A DNA stretch of 22,520 bases from contig JACMKV010000437.1 of NCBI GenBank assembly GCA_014379915.1, forward strand, positions 1 to 22,520, in the 5' to 3' direction. Source of the DNA: Burkholderiales bacterium. Its GTDB lineage: Bacteria; Pseudomonadota; Gammaproteobacteria; Burkholderiales; JACMKV01. Below the pieces are notes generated by a model that worked only from the letters and a program-made list of their open reading frames with translations, was not told the origin of the DNA and made no database searches. Position numbers and translations under genes: made by a program. This document shows positions 1 through 7,747 of the stretch, one piece after another (positions within the stretch are counted from its first letter, which is position 1; each line of letters begins with the position of its first letter).

Positions 1-3000
1 AGCACGCCGCCGGATGCGATCGGCTGATTCTGATTGATCACCAGCGGTGCGTTGCCGGATTCCTTGAGGGTGCGGCTGGTATCGACCGACGCATCGAAAC
101 CCCAACGTTCGTCGACCAGGAACGATTGTGTCAAACCGAACAGGCCGAAAGTGCGCGGACCGTATTCCGAGATATGGCTTTGGTTCAACGTGCTGGTCAG
201 CTTCGCATTTTTCCATGGCACGGCCTGGAAACCGAAGCGCGTCGTCGCAGTACTGAATTGCTCGCCGTCGGTGTATTCCTGCGCCGCGAGTAACCGCAGA
301 CTTTCGTTGATCGCATAAGCGGCGCCGACGGTATAGCGCGAAGGAAAATCGACGCTATCGTTTTTGCCGCCGAGGCTGATATCGGCTTGCGCGTTGACTT
401 CGAGTCTCTTGTCGAGAAAATAGCGGCTCGCGCCCAGCGTCGCCTGACGCGAGTCGAAAGTCTCGCCGGTAATCGCCTCGTCAGACGCGAACAGCGCGCC
501 GACTCGTGCGCTCCACAAATCTTCGCGATATTCGAGCTGCGCCGTGCCGGCATCGCGCGTCGCGCGACTGACCAGATTTTCCTGACGGTAAGCCTGGCCT
601 TGCAGCGCGGTGTGCTGGTTGAGCTTGTATTGCGCATCGGCGCCGGCCTTGAACGTCCCTGACTCCGCCGCGTTCTGCTGGTTGACGCCGAAGCCCGGCG
701 CTTGCCGGCGGGCGTAAGCGAGCGCGTCGAAGTTGCCGTCGTGATGTTCGATTTCGGCCAGATACCCGCTGCCGTCGCGCTCGATCTGCGCAGCCTGACC
801 GCCGCTCTTCGCAGCTTCGACGCGGACTTCAGTGGTCGGCGCGACTTTCACTTTCACATCGACACCGCCGAGATCGGTCGCGCCGAAGTTCGCTGCGTCG
901 CGGATCACGGAGACGCCGGCCTGCACCTTGCCGTCGAGGAATTGCGTGCCGATACGGCCGCCTGCGTTCAGTTCCTTGTCGCCGGCGTTGAATGTCTCGT
1001 ATTCGGCGACGATGAAGTTCGGATTGAAATTGAAATCGCGGCTCAAAATCGGCTCGCGGAAGAACAGCGTGCCGGCCGCGTAATCGATGTCGTAATCGAT
1101 ATGGCGCAGCAGTTGCCGGCTTTGGACGATGATCTGGGAGCGAATACGGTCGCGCGTCTCGATGCGGATTTTCTCGCCGTTGATCACGATATTGCCGCGC
1201 GACAAGCGATACAAACCCGAAGTGCCATTGCCCTGGATCTCGTCGCGCGCGAAGTTCTGCGCGGTGTCCGAAGCGAATGCCGTGTAGTTGATCAGTTCGC
1301 CGCGGAATTCGCTTTTCACGCCGGTCAAAGTCCGGCTGTAGCGCGCGAGCACGGTTTGCGTGAGGCCCGTCTCGAAGTCGCCGAACAGCGCATAAAATTG
1401 ATCGCGCTCGATTTTCAGATACAGCTTTTCCTGGCTCGACGCGTCGTAGCGCTGTTGGGCGCCGTCGCCGTACAGCGTATAGAACTGCTGCGGGTCGATT
1501 GTCGACAGCACGCCTTCGCGGCGGCGCTGCTCGCCCGGCTTGTCCGAATCATATGCCATGGTCATCAACCATTTGCCGAGCACTTGGCCTTTCGCGTACA
1601 GCGAAACCTGGCCGTCCGTGTACACGTCGTCATCGGCGCCGGCTTCGCTCAGCGACTGCATATTGCCCTTCAAGGTGTTGTAGCCGACGGTTCCCGAACC
1701 AAAGCCGACGACGACCCAATCGCGCGGCTTGCCTTCGAGCCACACGCGCAATTCGTCGGTGCGCGGTGTCCGTTCATTTTGCTGAAAGCTCATGCTCAGC
1801 ACGGCGTTGCCGCTTTCCGTGGTTGGCGCCAGTTCTATGTAGGCGATACCGTCATCGCCCTCGACTTTGTACGTCGGCGTATAGCGGTCGAGCCCGGCTA
1901 GTTGACGCTGCTGCTGGAATTCGACTTCTTGCGCGGCTACGTAAGGGGGATTGACGCGGATGGCGCCGGTAATGCCGGCGCGAACCGGGCGGCCGTCGCG
2001 ATCGAGAATGCGCACCGCGATCACAGGTTTGTGTATGCCGTCCGCGACCAGCACGGATTCTTCGGGAACGAGCACTGCGCGCGCGGGCTGGTTTGCATAG
2101 TGCACTGTGCGCGACAAGGTAGTCACCGTCTTGCCGGTTTCGTCCATGACATCGGCATCGAAGAGGTTGTCGCCGTCTTTCAGCGGCAGGCCGCGCCAGA
2201 CGCTGACCGCGATGGTCTTGTCGGCGCTGACTTCGGCGCCGTCGAAATTCAATTCGTGTACGCGCTCGCCGCTGTTTTTCAGCACGATTTTCTGGTTCGG
2301 CGCGTGCTTGATCGCAACGCGTACCGTCGGCGCGCGCGGATTGTGATTCCCGGCCGGGAACAACCATTCGACGCCGGGCGTCTGGCCGGTGAGCCAATCG
2401 GTCTTGCCGCCGGCGGCAGTCACGTCATCCGCGATCGAACGGCGCTTCGTTTGCTTTTCTTCGACTGCTTTGGCCTCTGCGCCGCCACCGTGGGAAGTTA
2501 TCCCTCCGTCTGCAGGCGCGCGACTGCTAGGGGTCAGTTCTTTTTCAGAAAGAACCACCCCGCCACTTTGTGTCGCCCCTCCTTGGGAAGGAGGGAAGGG
2601 GGTTTCGGGGGAGTGAGGCTCGGGTTCGCGAGCGGTCGCAACAGCATCTTTTTCCTCCTCGCCGGGGGGACGCGACACGACGTGGCGGGAAGATCCTTTC
2701 CCCTCCTCATCGAGGAGGGGCGACACGAAGTGGCGGGGTGGTGCGGCCGGCAACGCCGGCACCGCCCGCTGCACGCCTTCTGTCGTCGCCGATGCCGCGC
2801 TGCCTTCATTTTCCGCCCGAGGCGCAATCGGCGCTGCGACGCCCGCCTTCGCCCGAACATAAAAATCCGTACGCCACAAGCTGCCGCCCTGGGCTTCGAC
2901 GAATTGCGAAAACGAGCGACCGGCAAAGCGCGTGTTCTGGATGCACGGCACCGCTTCGAGATGCGGCGGCAGACTGTCGAGGTCGAGCTGCACAACGTGC

Positions 3001-4646
3001 GTTCCCGGCCGCACACCTTCGAAATGGAACTGGCCGTCGACATCGGTCGCAACGTAGGTTCCATCCTCGAGCAGCATGCGGATATTGGGCACGCCTTTGA
3101 GCGCATCCCACGCCCTGTCGCATTCGCCTTCGACGACACGGCCGATGATGGTGAATTGCGACGTAAAGAAAGGTTCGCGCACCCGCACGACGGCGAACGC
3201 GACATTCGAGGTGACGCCGCCGCTCGCAGTGCCGACGGCGCGGTTCACCGCCTCGCCTTTGCGCGAGCCGGCGCCGACCTGCACGACATAGCTCAATTCG
3301 GCTTTGGCGCCCGTAGCAATGGCGCCGACGGTAATCGTTAGCGTACGGCCATCGCTGCTGATCGAGGGATCGGCCGCGTTCTGACCGTTGATGCGCAGCG
3401 ATCCGCCGCGGTAGCGCATGCCGAGCGGCAACCTATCCGTAATCACGACGTCGTTCATAGGCGCCGCGGTGTTGCGGTTTTCGACCGTCACGCGGTATTG
3501 CAGAAAGTCGCCGGCCGACACTTCGGTCGCCGATACGCTCTTCTGGATCAGCAGCCTTGCTCGCACCGGATCGACCGGAATGTCGATGTTGACGATCGGA
3601 CCAAACGGCACCGTGAAGCGATCGCCGAGCGATCCCTGAACCACCGCGTACGGATTGCCGGACGGGTCGTTGACCGCCTGCAGCGCCGGCAGCGCGACGG
3701 TCGAAGGCGCCGCAAAACCTGCTGGCGCCGTCACCCGCAGCACGTAATCGCCGGGCGGAATAAACGGAAAGCGGAAGCCGCCGGGCGGGAAAGTATAGGC
3801 GCGGCCGCTGGCGTCGGTCACGCTGCCGCCGCTGGTCACGGTCGACGGGAACGCGCTCATGCCATCGTCGCCGAACACGGTAGCCGGTTGGCCGGTGATC
3901 GCATTCATTAAGGTTACGATCGCACCGTTGACCGGCGCGCCGGTGGCGGAATCGAACACGACGCCGAATGGGTCGACCAGCGCATCAGCGTGGGCGCTGT
4001 CCGACGCGAATTCGGTGTCGGTATAGTCGGCGCTCAGCTTGCTTTCCTGCGCCAGCGAAAGCCGGCAGTCAAATTTGTTCGCCTGCGGCGGCATGGTAGC
4101 GCTGGGTAGCGCGGCCGCGAAAATTCCGCTGTTGGCGCTGGTTTCCTGCAGGCGCGCGACTTCCTCGTCGCCGGGGCTGGTCGTGACGCGCACTTCGACA
4201 AATTCGCGCGTTGCAGCGTCGAGGTTGCGATTGGCGTCGGCAATGCTGACGAACACCGCTTCGCCGGCATGGTAGATCCCGGTTTTCGTCATCGACGCTG
4301 ACGCGGTATTGATCGCGCCGCCGGAAAAATCCTTCAGGCTGGGGATCGGAGCAAAAGCGCCCGCGCTATTTCGGCACAAGCCGCCATCGGCAGCGATCAC
4401 GCTTGCGCCGGCAACACCTGGCGCATAGCGCAGGAATTGGATAACTGCCGGCGTCGGCGCGGGCAGCGTGTTGAGCTTGTTGGTGTTGCTGATGATCGAC
4501 AGCGGCGGTGAACTCGAATACTGGAAGTTTACGGTCGCAGTGTTGCTGATCGTTGCAGCGCCCGCCTGGCTTGCGATGAGTGCGCAGAATAATGCTATGA
4601 GCCCGCGCTTCAGCAGGTTTGCAATTTTATTCTCGTTTTGCGCCAT
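1..4646 (-). CDS. Very large DUF11-domain surface protein with predicted outer-membrane beta-barrel (3' end outside window)
   Basis: An open frame runs without a stop from an ATG at 4646 to the left edge, giving 1548 codons; the C-terminus is missing. Residues 1 to about 31 form a signal peptide ending in SQAGA. Reading inward: a carboxypeptidase-regulatory-like segment near 219; a clear DUF11 domain at about 355-487 (LLIQKSVSATEVSAGD, then VVITDRLPLGMRY); a second regulatory-like beta-sandwich at about 494-560 (TDVDGQFHFEGVRPG); a Pro/Ala/Ser-rich linker at about 590-740; and an invasin-like Ig segment at about 849-915. From about 950 onward the alternating hydrophobic/polar pattern and motifs such as HIDYDIDYAAGTLFF (near 1180) suggest an outer-membrane barrel. 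The start has only a weak ribosome binding site, but no upstream in-frame start is better. It is the last visible gene of a three-gene minus-strand run, 73 nt after the 357-aa gene. The linker holds a palindromic repeat (2553-2742). Function is unknown; adhesin, export pore or surface-layer scaffold are all possible. Confidence 0.85.
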   Translation of the reverse strand, partial: MAQNENKIANLLKRGLIALFCALIASQAGAATISNTATVNFQYSSSPPLSIISNTNKLNTLPAPTPAVIQFLRYAPGVAGASVIAADGGLCRNSAGAFAPIPSLKDFSGGAINTASASMTKTGIYHAGEAVFVSIADANRNLDAATREFVEVRVTTSPGDEEVARLQETSANSGIFAAALPSATMPPQANKFDCRLSLAQESKLSADYTDTEFASDSAHADALVDPFGVVFDSATGAPVNGAIVTLMNAITGQPATVFGDDGMSAFPSTVTSGGSVTDASGRAYTFPPGGFRFPFIPPGDYVLRVTAPAGFAAPSTVALPALQAVNDPSGNPYAVVQGSLGDRFTVPFGPIVNIDIPVDPVRARLLIQKSVSATEVSAGDFLQYRVTVENRNTAAPMNDVVITDRLPLGMRYRGGSLRINGQNAADPSISSDGRTLTITVGAIATGAKAELSYVVQVGAGSRKGEAVNRAVGTASGGVTSNVAFAVVRVREPFFTSQFTIIGRVVEGECDRAWDALKGVPNIRMLLEDGTYVATDVDGQFHFEGVRPGTHVVQLDLDSLPPHLEAVPCIQNTRFAGRSFSQFVEAQGGSLWRTDFYVRAKAGVAAPIAPRAENEGSAASATTEGVQRAVPALPAAPPRHFVSPLLDEEGKGSSRHVVSRPPGEEEKDAVATAREPEPHSPETPFPPSQGGATQSGGVVLSEKELTPSSRAPADGGITSHGGGAEAKAVEEKQTKRRSIADDVTAAGGKTDWLTGQTPGVEWLFPAGNHNPRAPTVRVAIKHAPNQKIVLKNSGERVHELNFDGAEVSADKTIAVSVWRGLPLKDGDNLFDADVMDETGKTVTTLSRTVHYANQPARAVLVPEESVLVADGIHKPVIAVRILDRDGRPVRAGITGAIRVNPPYVAAQEVEFQQQRQLAGLDRYTPTYKVEGDDGIAYIELAPTTESGNAVLSMSFQQNERTPRTDELRVWLEGKPRDWVVVGFGSGTVGYNTLKGNMQSLSEAGADDDVYTDGQVSLYAKGQVLGKWLMTMAYDSDKPGEQRRREGVLSTIDPQQFYTLYGDGAQQRYDASSQEKLYLKIERDQFYALFGDFETGLTQTVLARYSRTLTGVKSEFRGELINYTAFASDTAQNFARDEIQGNGTSGLYRLSRGNIVINGEKIRIETRDRIRSQIIVQSRQLLRHIDYDIDYAAGTLFFREPILSRDFNFNPNFIVAEYETFNAGDKELNAGGRIGTQFLDGKVQAGVSVIRDAANFGATDLGGVDVKVKVAPTTEVRVEAAKSGGQAAQIERDGSGYLAEIEHHDGNFDALAYARRQAPGFGVNQQNAAESGTFKAGADAQYKLNQHTALQGQAYRQENLVSRATRDAGTAQLEYREDLWSARVGALFASDEAITGETFDSRQATLGASRYFLDKRLEVNAQADISLGGKNDSVDFPSRYTVGAAYAINESLRLLAAQEYTDGEQFSTATTRFGFQAVPWKNAKLTSTLNQSHISEYGPRTFGLFGLTQSFLVDERWGFDASVDTSRTLKESGNAPLVINQNQPIASGGV
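2553..2742. repeat. Composite palindromic repeat (type A) inside the coding frame of the large DUF11 gene
   Basis: The left arm begins AACCACCCCGCCAC and continues into CGCCCCTCCTT and a short hairpin. The right arm contains TTTCCCCTCCTCATCGAGG, then GGGGCGACACGAAGTGGCG, and closes with GGGGTGGT, so the whole is an imperfect inverted repeat. A third, degenerate unit lies at about 2650-2690 (GACGCGACACGACGTGGCG). The same architecture recurs between genes at 19226-19333. Here it is translated in frame as residues about 635-698 of the DUF11 protein, yielding a Pro/Ser/Gly-rich stretch (PRHFVSPLLDEEGKGSSRH in part) with no stop codon. A 7-bp perfect hairpin (GTTCTTT / AAAGAAC, 2537-2555) abuts its left end. 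Confidence 0.8.
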
Positions 4647-4719
4647 GGCGATCGTCCACGAAAATTCGCCAAGACCTTGCGAGTCTCGGCGGATCCTCCC
4701 CTTGCAGACTTAATCGTCT

Positions 4720-5793
4720 TTAGTTAATGGTGACGCGGAACTGCATAACCACAGTCGAGCCTGCCGGAACGCTGGCGAAGCTGCCGGTCGTGGTATTGGC
4801 TGCGAAGCTGGCTTCGTCCGCGTCGGCCGCGTCGGTCTTCGCAACGCCGTCGGTAGCCGTGCAGTTCGTCGCACCTAACGTGATTGAGGCGGCGACGTAA
4901 GTTACGGGTTGACCCGCCAATGCATCCGCTACGGTCACATTAGTTGCCGCTGCGCCACCCGCCGCATTGGTTACGGCAATGCAGTACTCGACAACCGCGC
5001 CCGGAATAGCTTTCGGATTCGTCGTGCCGTTGGACGGATCGCTGATAACGCGCGAACTCTTTGCCGCGGTGATCTGCGCCGCCGAGATCAGGAAGGCGTC
5101 GTCGTCGCTGTGCGCGCCGTCGCGTGCAGCATCGGTATCGCCCGCACCATCGGCGAACACGGTATCGACCGCACCCGGCGTATCGGCGCCGGCAGTTTCG
5201 GTGATGGCCGCACCCTGGGCAGCAGCAGTGCCCGCTTCACGCGAGGTTGCTGTCAGCGTCAGGCCAGACTGATTGCCATTGGCTTGCGCATTAGGAATAT
5301 CGGCCACGACGTGCACGGTGAACGTTGCATCGGCCGCTATCTCGTCGAGGAAGGTGATTTGCGTATCCTCGCCCGCCTGGAAACCAGCAGTCGCGCCACT
5401 CTCCAGAAAGAAGCGAACGTTTGTTACGTCGAAATCGTCGGTGCCGCCATGCGCGGTGGTCGCGTTTGTCGCATCCTGCGTCACCGTCAGCGCGAAATCG
5501 AGCGCCGCGTTCGCTGTATTCGTGACCGTGAACGTGACCGCCTGGTTGGTTGAACCCGGTGTCACCGTGGTATCGGCAGTCCCGACTTCCGCGACCGTCA
5601 GGTTAACCTTGCGGTCGACCTTGAAGGTTGCGGTATTGCTGGGCTGCGCAGGTTGGGCGACGCCGCCTACCTGATAATTGATCGTCGCGGTGTTGTTGAC
5701 ATCGGCGCCCGAGAGAGTTCCCGCCGCAAACGTTTGCTGCGCGCCAACCATCAGCAAGGCCGCGGCTATATATTTCAAGCTACTCAATTTCAT
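4720..5793 (-). CDS. Secreted DUF11-like beta-sandwich protein
   Basis: The 357-aa product starts at an ATG preceded by a strong ribosome binding site (AGGGGAGCAAC before the start). Residues 1 to about 23 are a signal peptide (MKLSSLKYIAAALLMVGAQ, then TFA). The mature N-terminus carries NNTATINYQ and PSNTATFKV, close to NTATVNFQ in the larger neighbour. The rest is Ala/Thr/Asp-rich beta-sandwich sequence with a DUF11-like C-terminal part at about 240-357 (GAVVEYCIAVTNAAGGAA, then a VTVADAL motif) ending in FRVTIN. No transmembrane segment or sorting motif is visible after the signal peptide. It sits 73 nt upstream of the large DUF11 gene and 192 nt downstream of the small one, on the same strand, which suggests one transcript. 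Probably extracellular or periplasmic; it could be a cargo or structural partner of the large protein. The specific function is not recognised. Confidence 0.85.
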   Translation of the reverse strand: MKLSSLKYIAAALLMVGAQQTFAAGTLSGADVNNTATINYQVGGVAQPAQPSNTATFKVDRKVNLTVAEVGTADTTVTPGSTNQAVTFTVTNTANAALDFALTVTQDATNATTAHGGTDDFDVTNVRFFLESGATAGFQAGEDTQITFLDEIAADATFTVHVVADIPNAQANGNQSGLTLTATSREAGTAAAQGAAITETAGADTPGAVDTVFADGAGDTDAARDGAHSDDDAFLISAAQITAAKSSRVISDPSNGTTNPKAIPGAVVEYCIAVTNAAGGAAATNVTVADALAGQPVTYVAASITLGATNCTATDGVAKTDAADADEASFAANTTTGSFASVPAGSTVVMQFRVTIN

Positions 5794-5866
5794 GTTGCTC
5801 CCCTAATTAAGAAAGCGACCGAATCCGTTTCGCGGTCGATCTGCGGCTTGGTTCTTGATACTTGGG

Positions 5867-5957
5867 CGTCATTCCGGCGGAAGCAGGATCTCGTTCTCCT
5901 AACCAGACTCCTGCTCCCCGATTAAGGCATTCGAGGACATGTTTCGCGGGAATGACG
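5867..5957. repeat. Small palindromic MITE-like element (type B)
   Basis: This 91-bp element lies between two DUF11-family genes. The left end reads CGTCATTCCGGCGGAAGCAGGA and the right end, on the opposite strand, reads CGTCATTCCCGCGAAA, giving imperfect terminal inverted repeats. An inner GACTCCTGCTCCCCGATTAA block partly pairs with the left arm. The design (CGTCATTCC ends around a GC-rich hairpin) is that of non-autonomous palindromic elements common in beta- and gammaproteobacterial intergenic DNA. It carries no gene and would fold strongly in the transcript joining the flanking genes. Confidence 0.7.
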
Positions 5958-5985
5958 ACGTTTTTTGTGCGCGCAAATCGCATTG

Positions 5986-6486
5986 CTATTTCAGCTTGGC
6001 TCGAAATGACACCTTGCCCTCATCGCCCGGCTTTAGCGCCGAAGCCAGCTTCCAGCGCACGTGCGTGACATCCGAAGCCTTCGCCGGACGCGTGTTGCCG
6101 TCGGGCAGGGTCACGGTCAAGGCGGTAAGTGCGCCATAGGTTTTCCCGGCATCGACGGAAACTTCTTCCGCGATGGAAGGGCCGATGGCGGCTATGTACT
6201 CAAGGTCTTTCGGAACCGGATTGGTGATGGCGACTTTCTCGGCGGCCTTATCACCGGCGTTCTGATAGCTGATGACGTAAAACACTTCGGTGCCGGGGAT
6301 GACGCGCGCCGCGGGAACGGTCTTGCGCTCAACTTTTCCGTCTTCGCCCTTGACCTCGATCTCCTGGAAAACCGCGTTGGTCAGGCGTAGTTCGCTGGCT
6401 GCCTTGGCCGAACCGAACCCGCAAGCGAGAACAATCGCAAGCACGCACGTGTGAATCTTCGGCACATTTAGTCGCGTCATGATCAT
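5986..6486 (-). CDS. Small exported DUF11-like protein
   Basis: The protein has 166 aa from the ATG at 6486, chosen because ACAGGAGC lies upstream at usable distance and because this start gives a clean signal peptide ending in GFGSAKA near residue 29. A second ATG at 6480 is possible; a longer reading starting at 6636 would bury the signal peptide and is unlikely. The mature part shows the DUF11-type pattern FYVISYQNAGDKAAEKV followed by ITNPVPKDLEYIA and a C-terminal strand rich in charged residues (KPGDEGKVSFRAKLK). No membrane segment follows the signal, so it is probably periplasmic or secreted. It is the first gene of the minus-strand DUF11 trio. An AT-rich tract just upstream (6510-6540) may hold the promoter, but no good -35/-10 pair could be assigned. 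Exact role unknown. Confidence 0.8.
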   Translation of the reverse strand: MIMTRLNVPKIHTCVLAIVLACGFGSAKAASELRLTNAVFQEIEVKGEDGKVERKTVPAARVIPGTEVFYVISYQNAGDKAAEKVAITNPVPKDLEYIAAIGPSIAEEVSVDAGKTYGALTALTVTLPDGNTRPAKASDVTHVRWKLASALKPGDEGKVSFRAKLK

Positions 6487-7070
6487 GATTTTCAAGGTGC
6501 TCCTGTCAATAAACAAAACGTTACAATATTTTATTAATGCTAAGTATTGCGACGAAGCCATAAGCGTGCCAAGACATCGCAATGTGCTCGTGCAAAAAGG
6601 TTCGGGCAGGGATGGGCCTTGAGCAACAAAACCCACGAAACTGAGGCGGTAAACGGAGAATTGCTGGCGGCGCCTGGGGAAGGGGGCGCCAAGCGGCCTG
6701 ACCTCGGCGAGCTACGCCGGATAGAAGCGCAGCAACTGTGCCATGGGCGAGCCGCTGCGGGTATTGCTACTGATCGCTATTTATCAATAGCTTGCTAAAC
6801 CTACCTAAAGCCGATTGCTTCATGCGGATGCCGAATTTGGTAGATTTTTGACGTGTTCGGTCGATGGACCACGGCTGGCAGGCCGTCTTTAACGAACAGA
6901 GGGCACCAGCAAGACGCTGCTGTTTGCCGATTTCGTTAACCGAAGCTGGGACGTTATAAATCTCGGGTTCTAGGGATGAGGCGGACGAGAACTTATTTGC
7001 TTCGGGCAAGGCTTGTTATATTAAGGTTGCGCGGCTTACCCTCACACGATGGCGAAAGCTTGCATGAGGA

Positions 7071-7200
7071 TTTTTCTCCCGCCCCCTTGACGGGAGAAGG
7101 TTGGGGTGCGGGTGCAGCGGTGCGAACGCGATATCTGGTTCTGACAGTCATGTTTCTCAGCCCCCCAACCCCAGCCCTCCCCAGCAAGTGGGGAGGGAGC
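7071..7200. repeat. Pair of inverted palindromic units (type C)
   Basis: Unit 1 (7071-7114) contains the hairpin CTCCCGCCCCCTTGACGGGA followed by GAAGGTTGGGGTGCGGGTG. Unit 2 (7161-7200) is the same design in opposite orientation: CCCCCCAACCCCAGCCC, then the hairpin CTCCCCAGCAAGTGGGGAGG. Two inverted REP-like units separated by about 46 bases form a BIME-like pair. Confidence 0.7.
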
Positions 7201-7355
7201 ATCTCTTGCGGGCGGCCCGTGCTGAAGCGTGAAGGTTGCACGTGCTCGAATAAGGCACGGAGATTCTATCCGTCCTGAGAGCAATGAAAGTTTTTATCCT
7301 TCCGCCTTGACGGGGAAAGGCCCGCCGACACGTTAGGCGTAGACCCGCTTGCTGG

Positions 7356-7414
7356 AGGCGGGGTCAAGGGGCACTCCCGCAAACGGCCGCTTCGCGGTAA
7401 CGTGTCCGCGCGCC
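7356..7414 (+). repeat. Direct repeat copy 1 (type D, ~60 bp)
   Basis: The unit opens with AGGCGGGGTCAAGGGGCAC, continues through an inner GCGGTAACGTGTCC block and ends CGCGCGCC. A second copy in the same orientation lies at 7565-7626. It has an internal GC-rich partial dyad (GGCCGCTTCGCGG). Confidence 0.65.
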
Positions 7415-7470
7415 CCGCCGACACGTCGTTGGCGCGAAGCCATCCGGGGCGGGAGGGGCTGAGAGTGGCT

Positions 7471-7560
7471 CTTCTTCCCCTTCGAAAAAGGGACTGAGTT
7501 GGGTCAGACGGGGGTTTGAGCGCGGAGAAATCCCACTGCCCCCTTTTTCAAAGGAAGTTC
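7471..7560. repeat. Inverted palindromic pair between the type D copies
   Basis: The left arm reads TTCCCCTTCGAAAAAGGGAC (from about 7475). The right arm, on the opposite strand, reads ACTTCCTTTGAAAAAGGGGG. Both hold the same short hairpin flanked by GAGTTGGG or CAGTGGG, so they form another head-to-head REP-like pair. Confidence 0.6.
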
Positions 7561-7564
7561 TAAA

Positions 7565-7626
7565 AGGCGGGGTCAGGGCACGTTACCCGCAAGCGAGCGC
7601 CTTCGGCGCTAACGTGTCCGCGCGCC
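7565..7626 (+). repeat. Direct repeat copy 2 (type D, ~60 bp)
   Basis: This copy opens AGGCGGGGTCAGGGCACG, contains GCGCCTTCGGCGC (a perfect short hairpin) and ends GCTAACGTGTCCGCGCGCC, matching the 7356-7414 copy at both ends with a variable stem region. The paired changes in the hairpin region suggest that structure is conserved rather than exact sequence. Confidence 0.65.
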
Positions 7627-7747
7627 GGGATGGCGGTGTGGCGGTTGCTAAACGGGGCTTGGCTTGCTTCGGATCGAGCGCTCTTCCGCGAAGCCGCTGA
7701 GCTTTAGCCGGCGACGCTTTGTATCTGCCCAGAAGTCACACCCGCTT

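Larger units (their letters stand above)
6487..7747. other. Long non-coding stretch with repeat cluster
   Basis: About 1.26 kb lie between the start of the small DUF11 gene and the stop of the M48 protease gene. The left 570 bases hold no recognisable gene, RNA or riboswitch; there is one GC-rich palindrome (GGCGCC at 6669-6674 and 6685-6690) without a T tract. The right part (7071-7626) is filled with palindromic and direct repeats listed separately. Short open frames exist on both strands but have no ribosome binding sites or recognisable protein motifs. Confidence 0.7.

Noticed and set aside
702..3341. Long plus-strand open frames (399 and 479 codons) opposite the large DUF11 gene
   Set aside because: They are antisense to a continuous frame with signal peptide and recognisable DUF11 domains; their translations show no family motifs and have the Arg/Ala-rich composition typical of shadow frames in GC-rich DNA.
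6767..7009. 80-codon minus-strand open frame in the gap
   Set aside because: No ribosome binding site, no recognisable motif or signal peptide, and it lies in a region with no coding-like composition.
6640..7020. Possible c-di-GMP or other riboswitch in the gap
   Set aside because: Short stretches such as GGCAAAC looked suggestive on the minus strand, but the rest of the conserved core is missing and no gene with a suitable start follows closely.
7356..7626. Possible CRISPR-like array
   Set aside because: Only two copies, 60 bp long, with a 150-bp gap filled by a different palindrome; no regular spacers and no cas genes.
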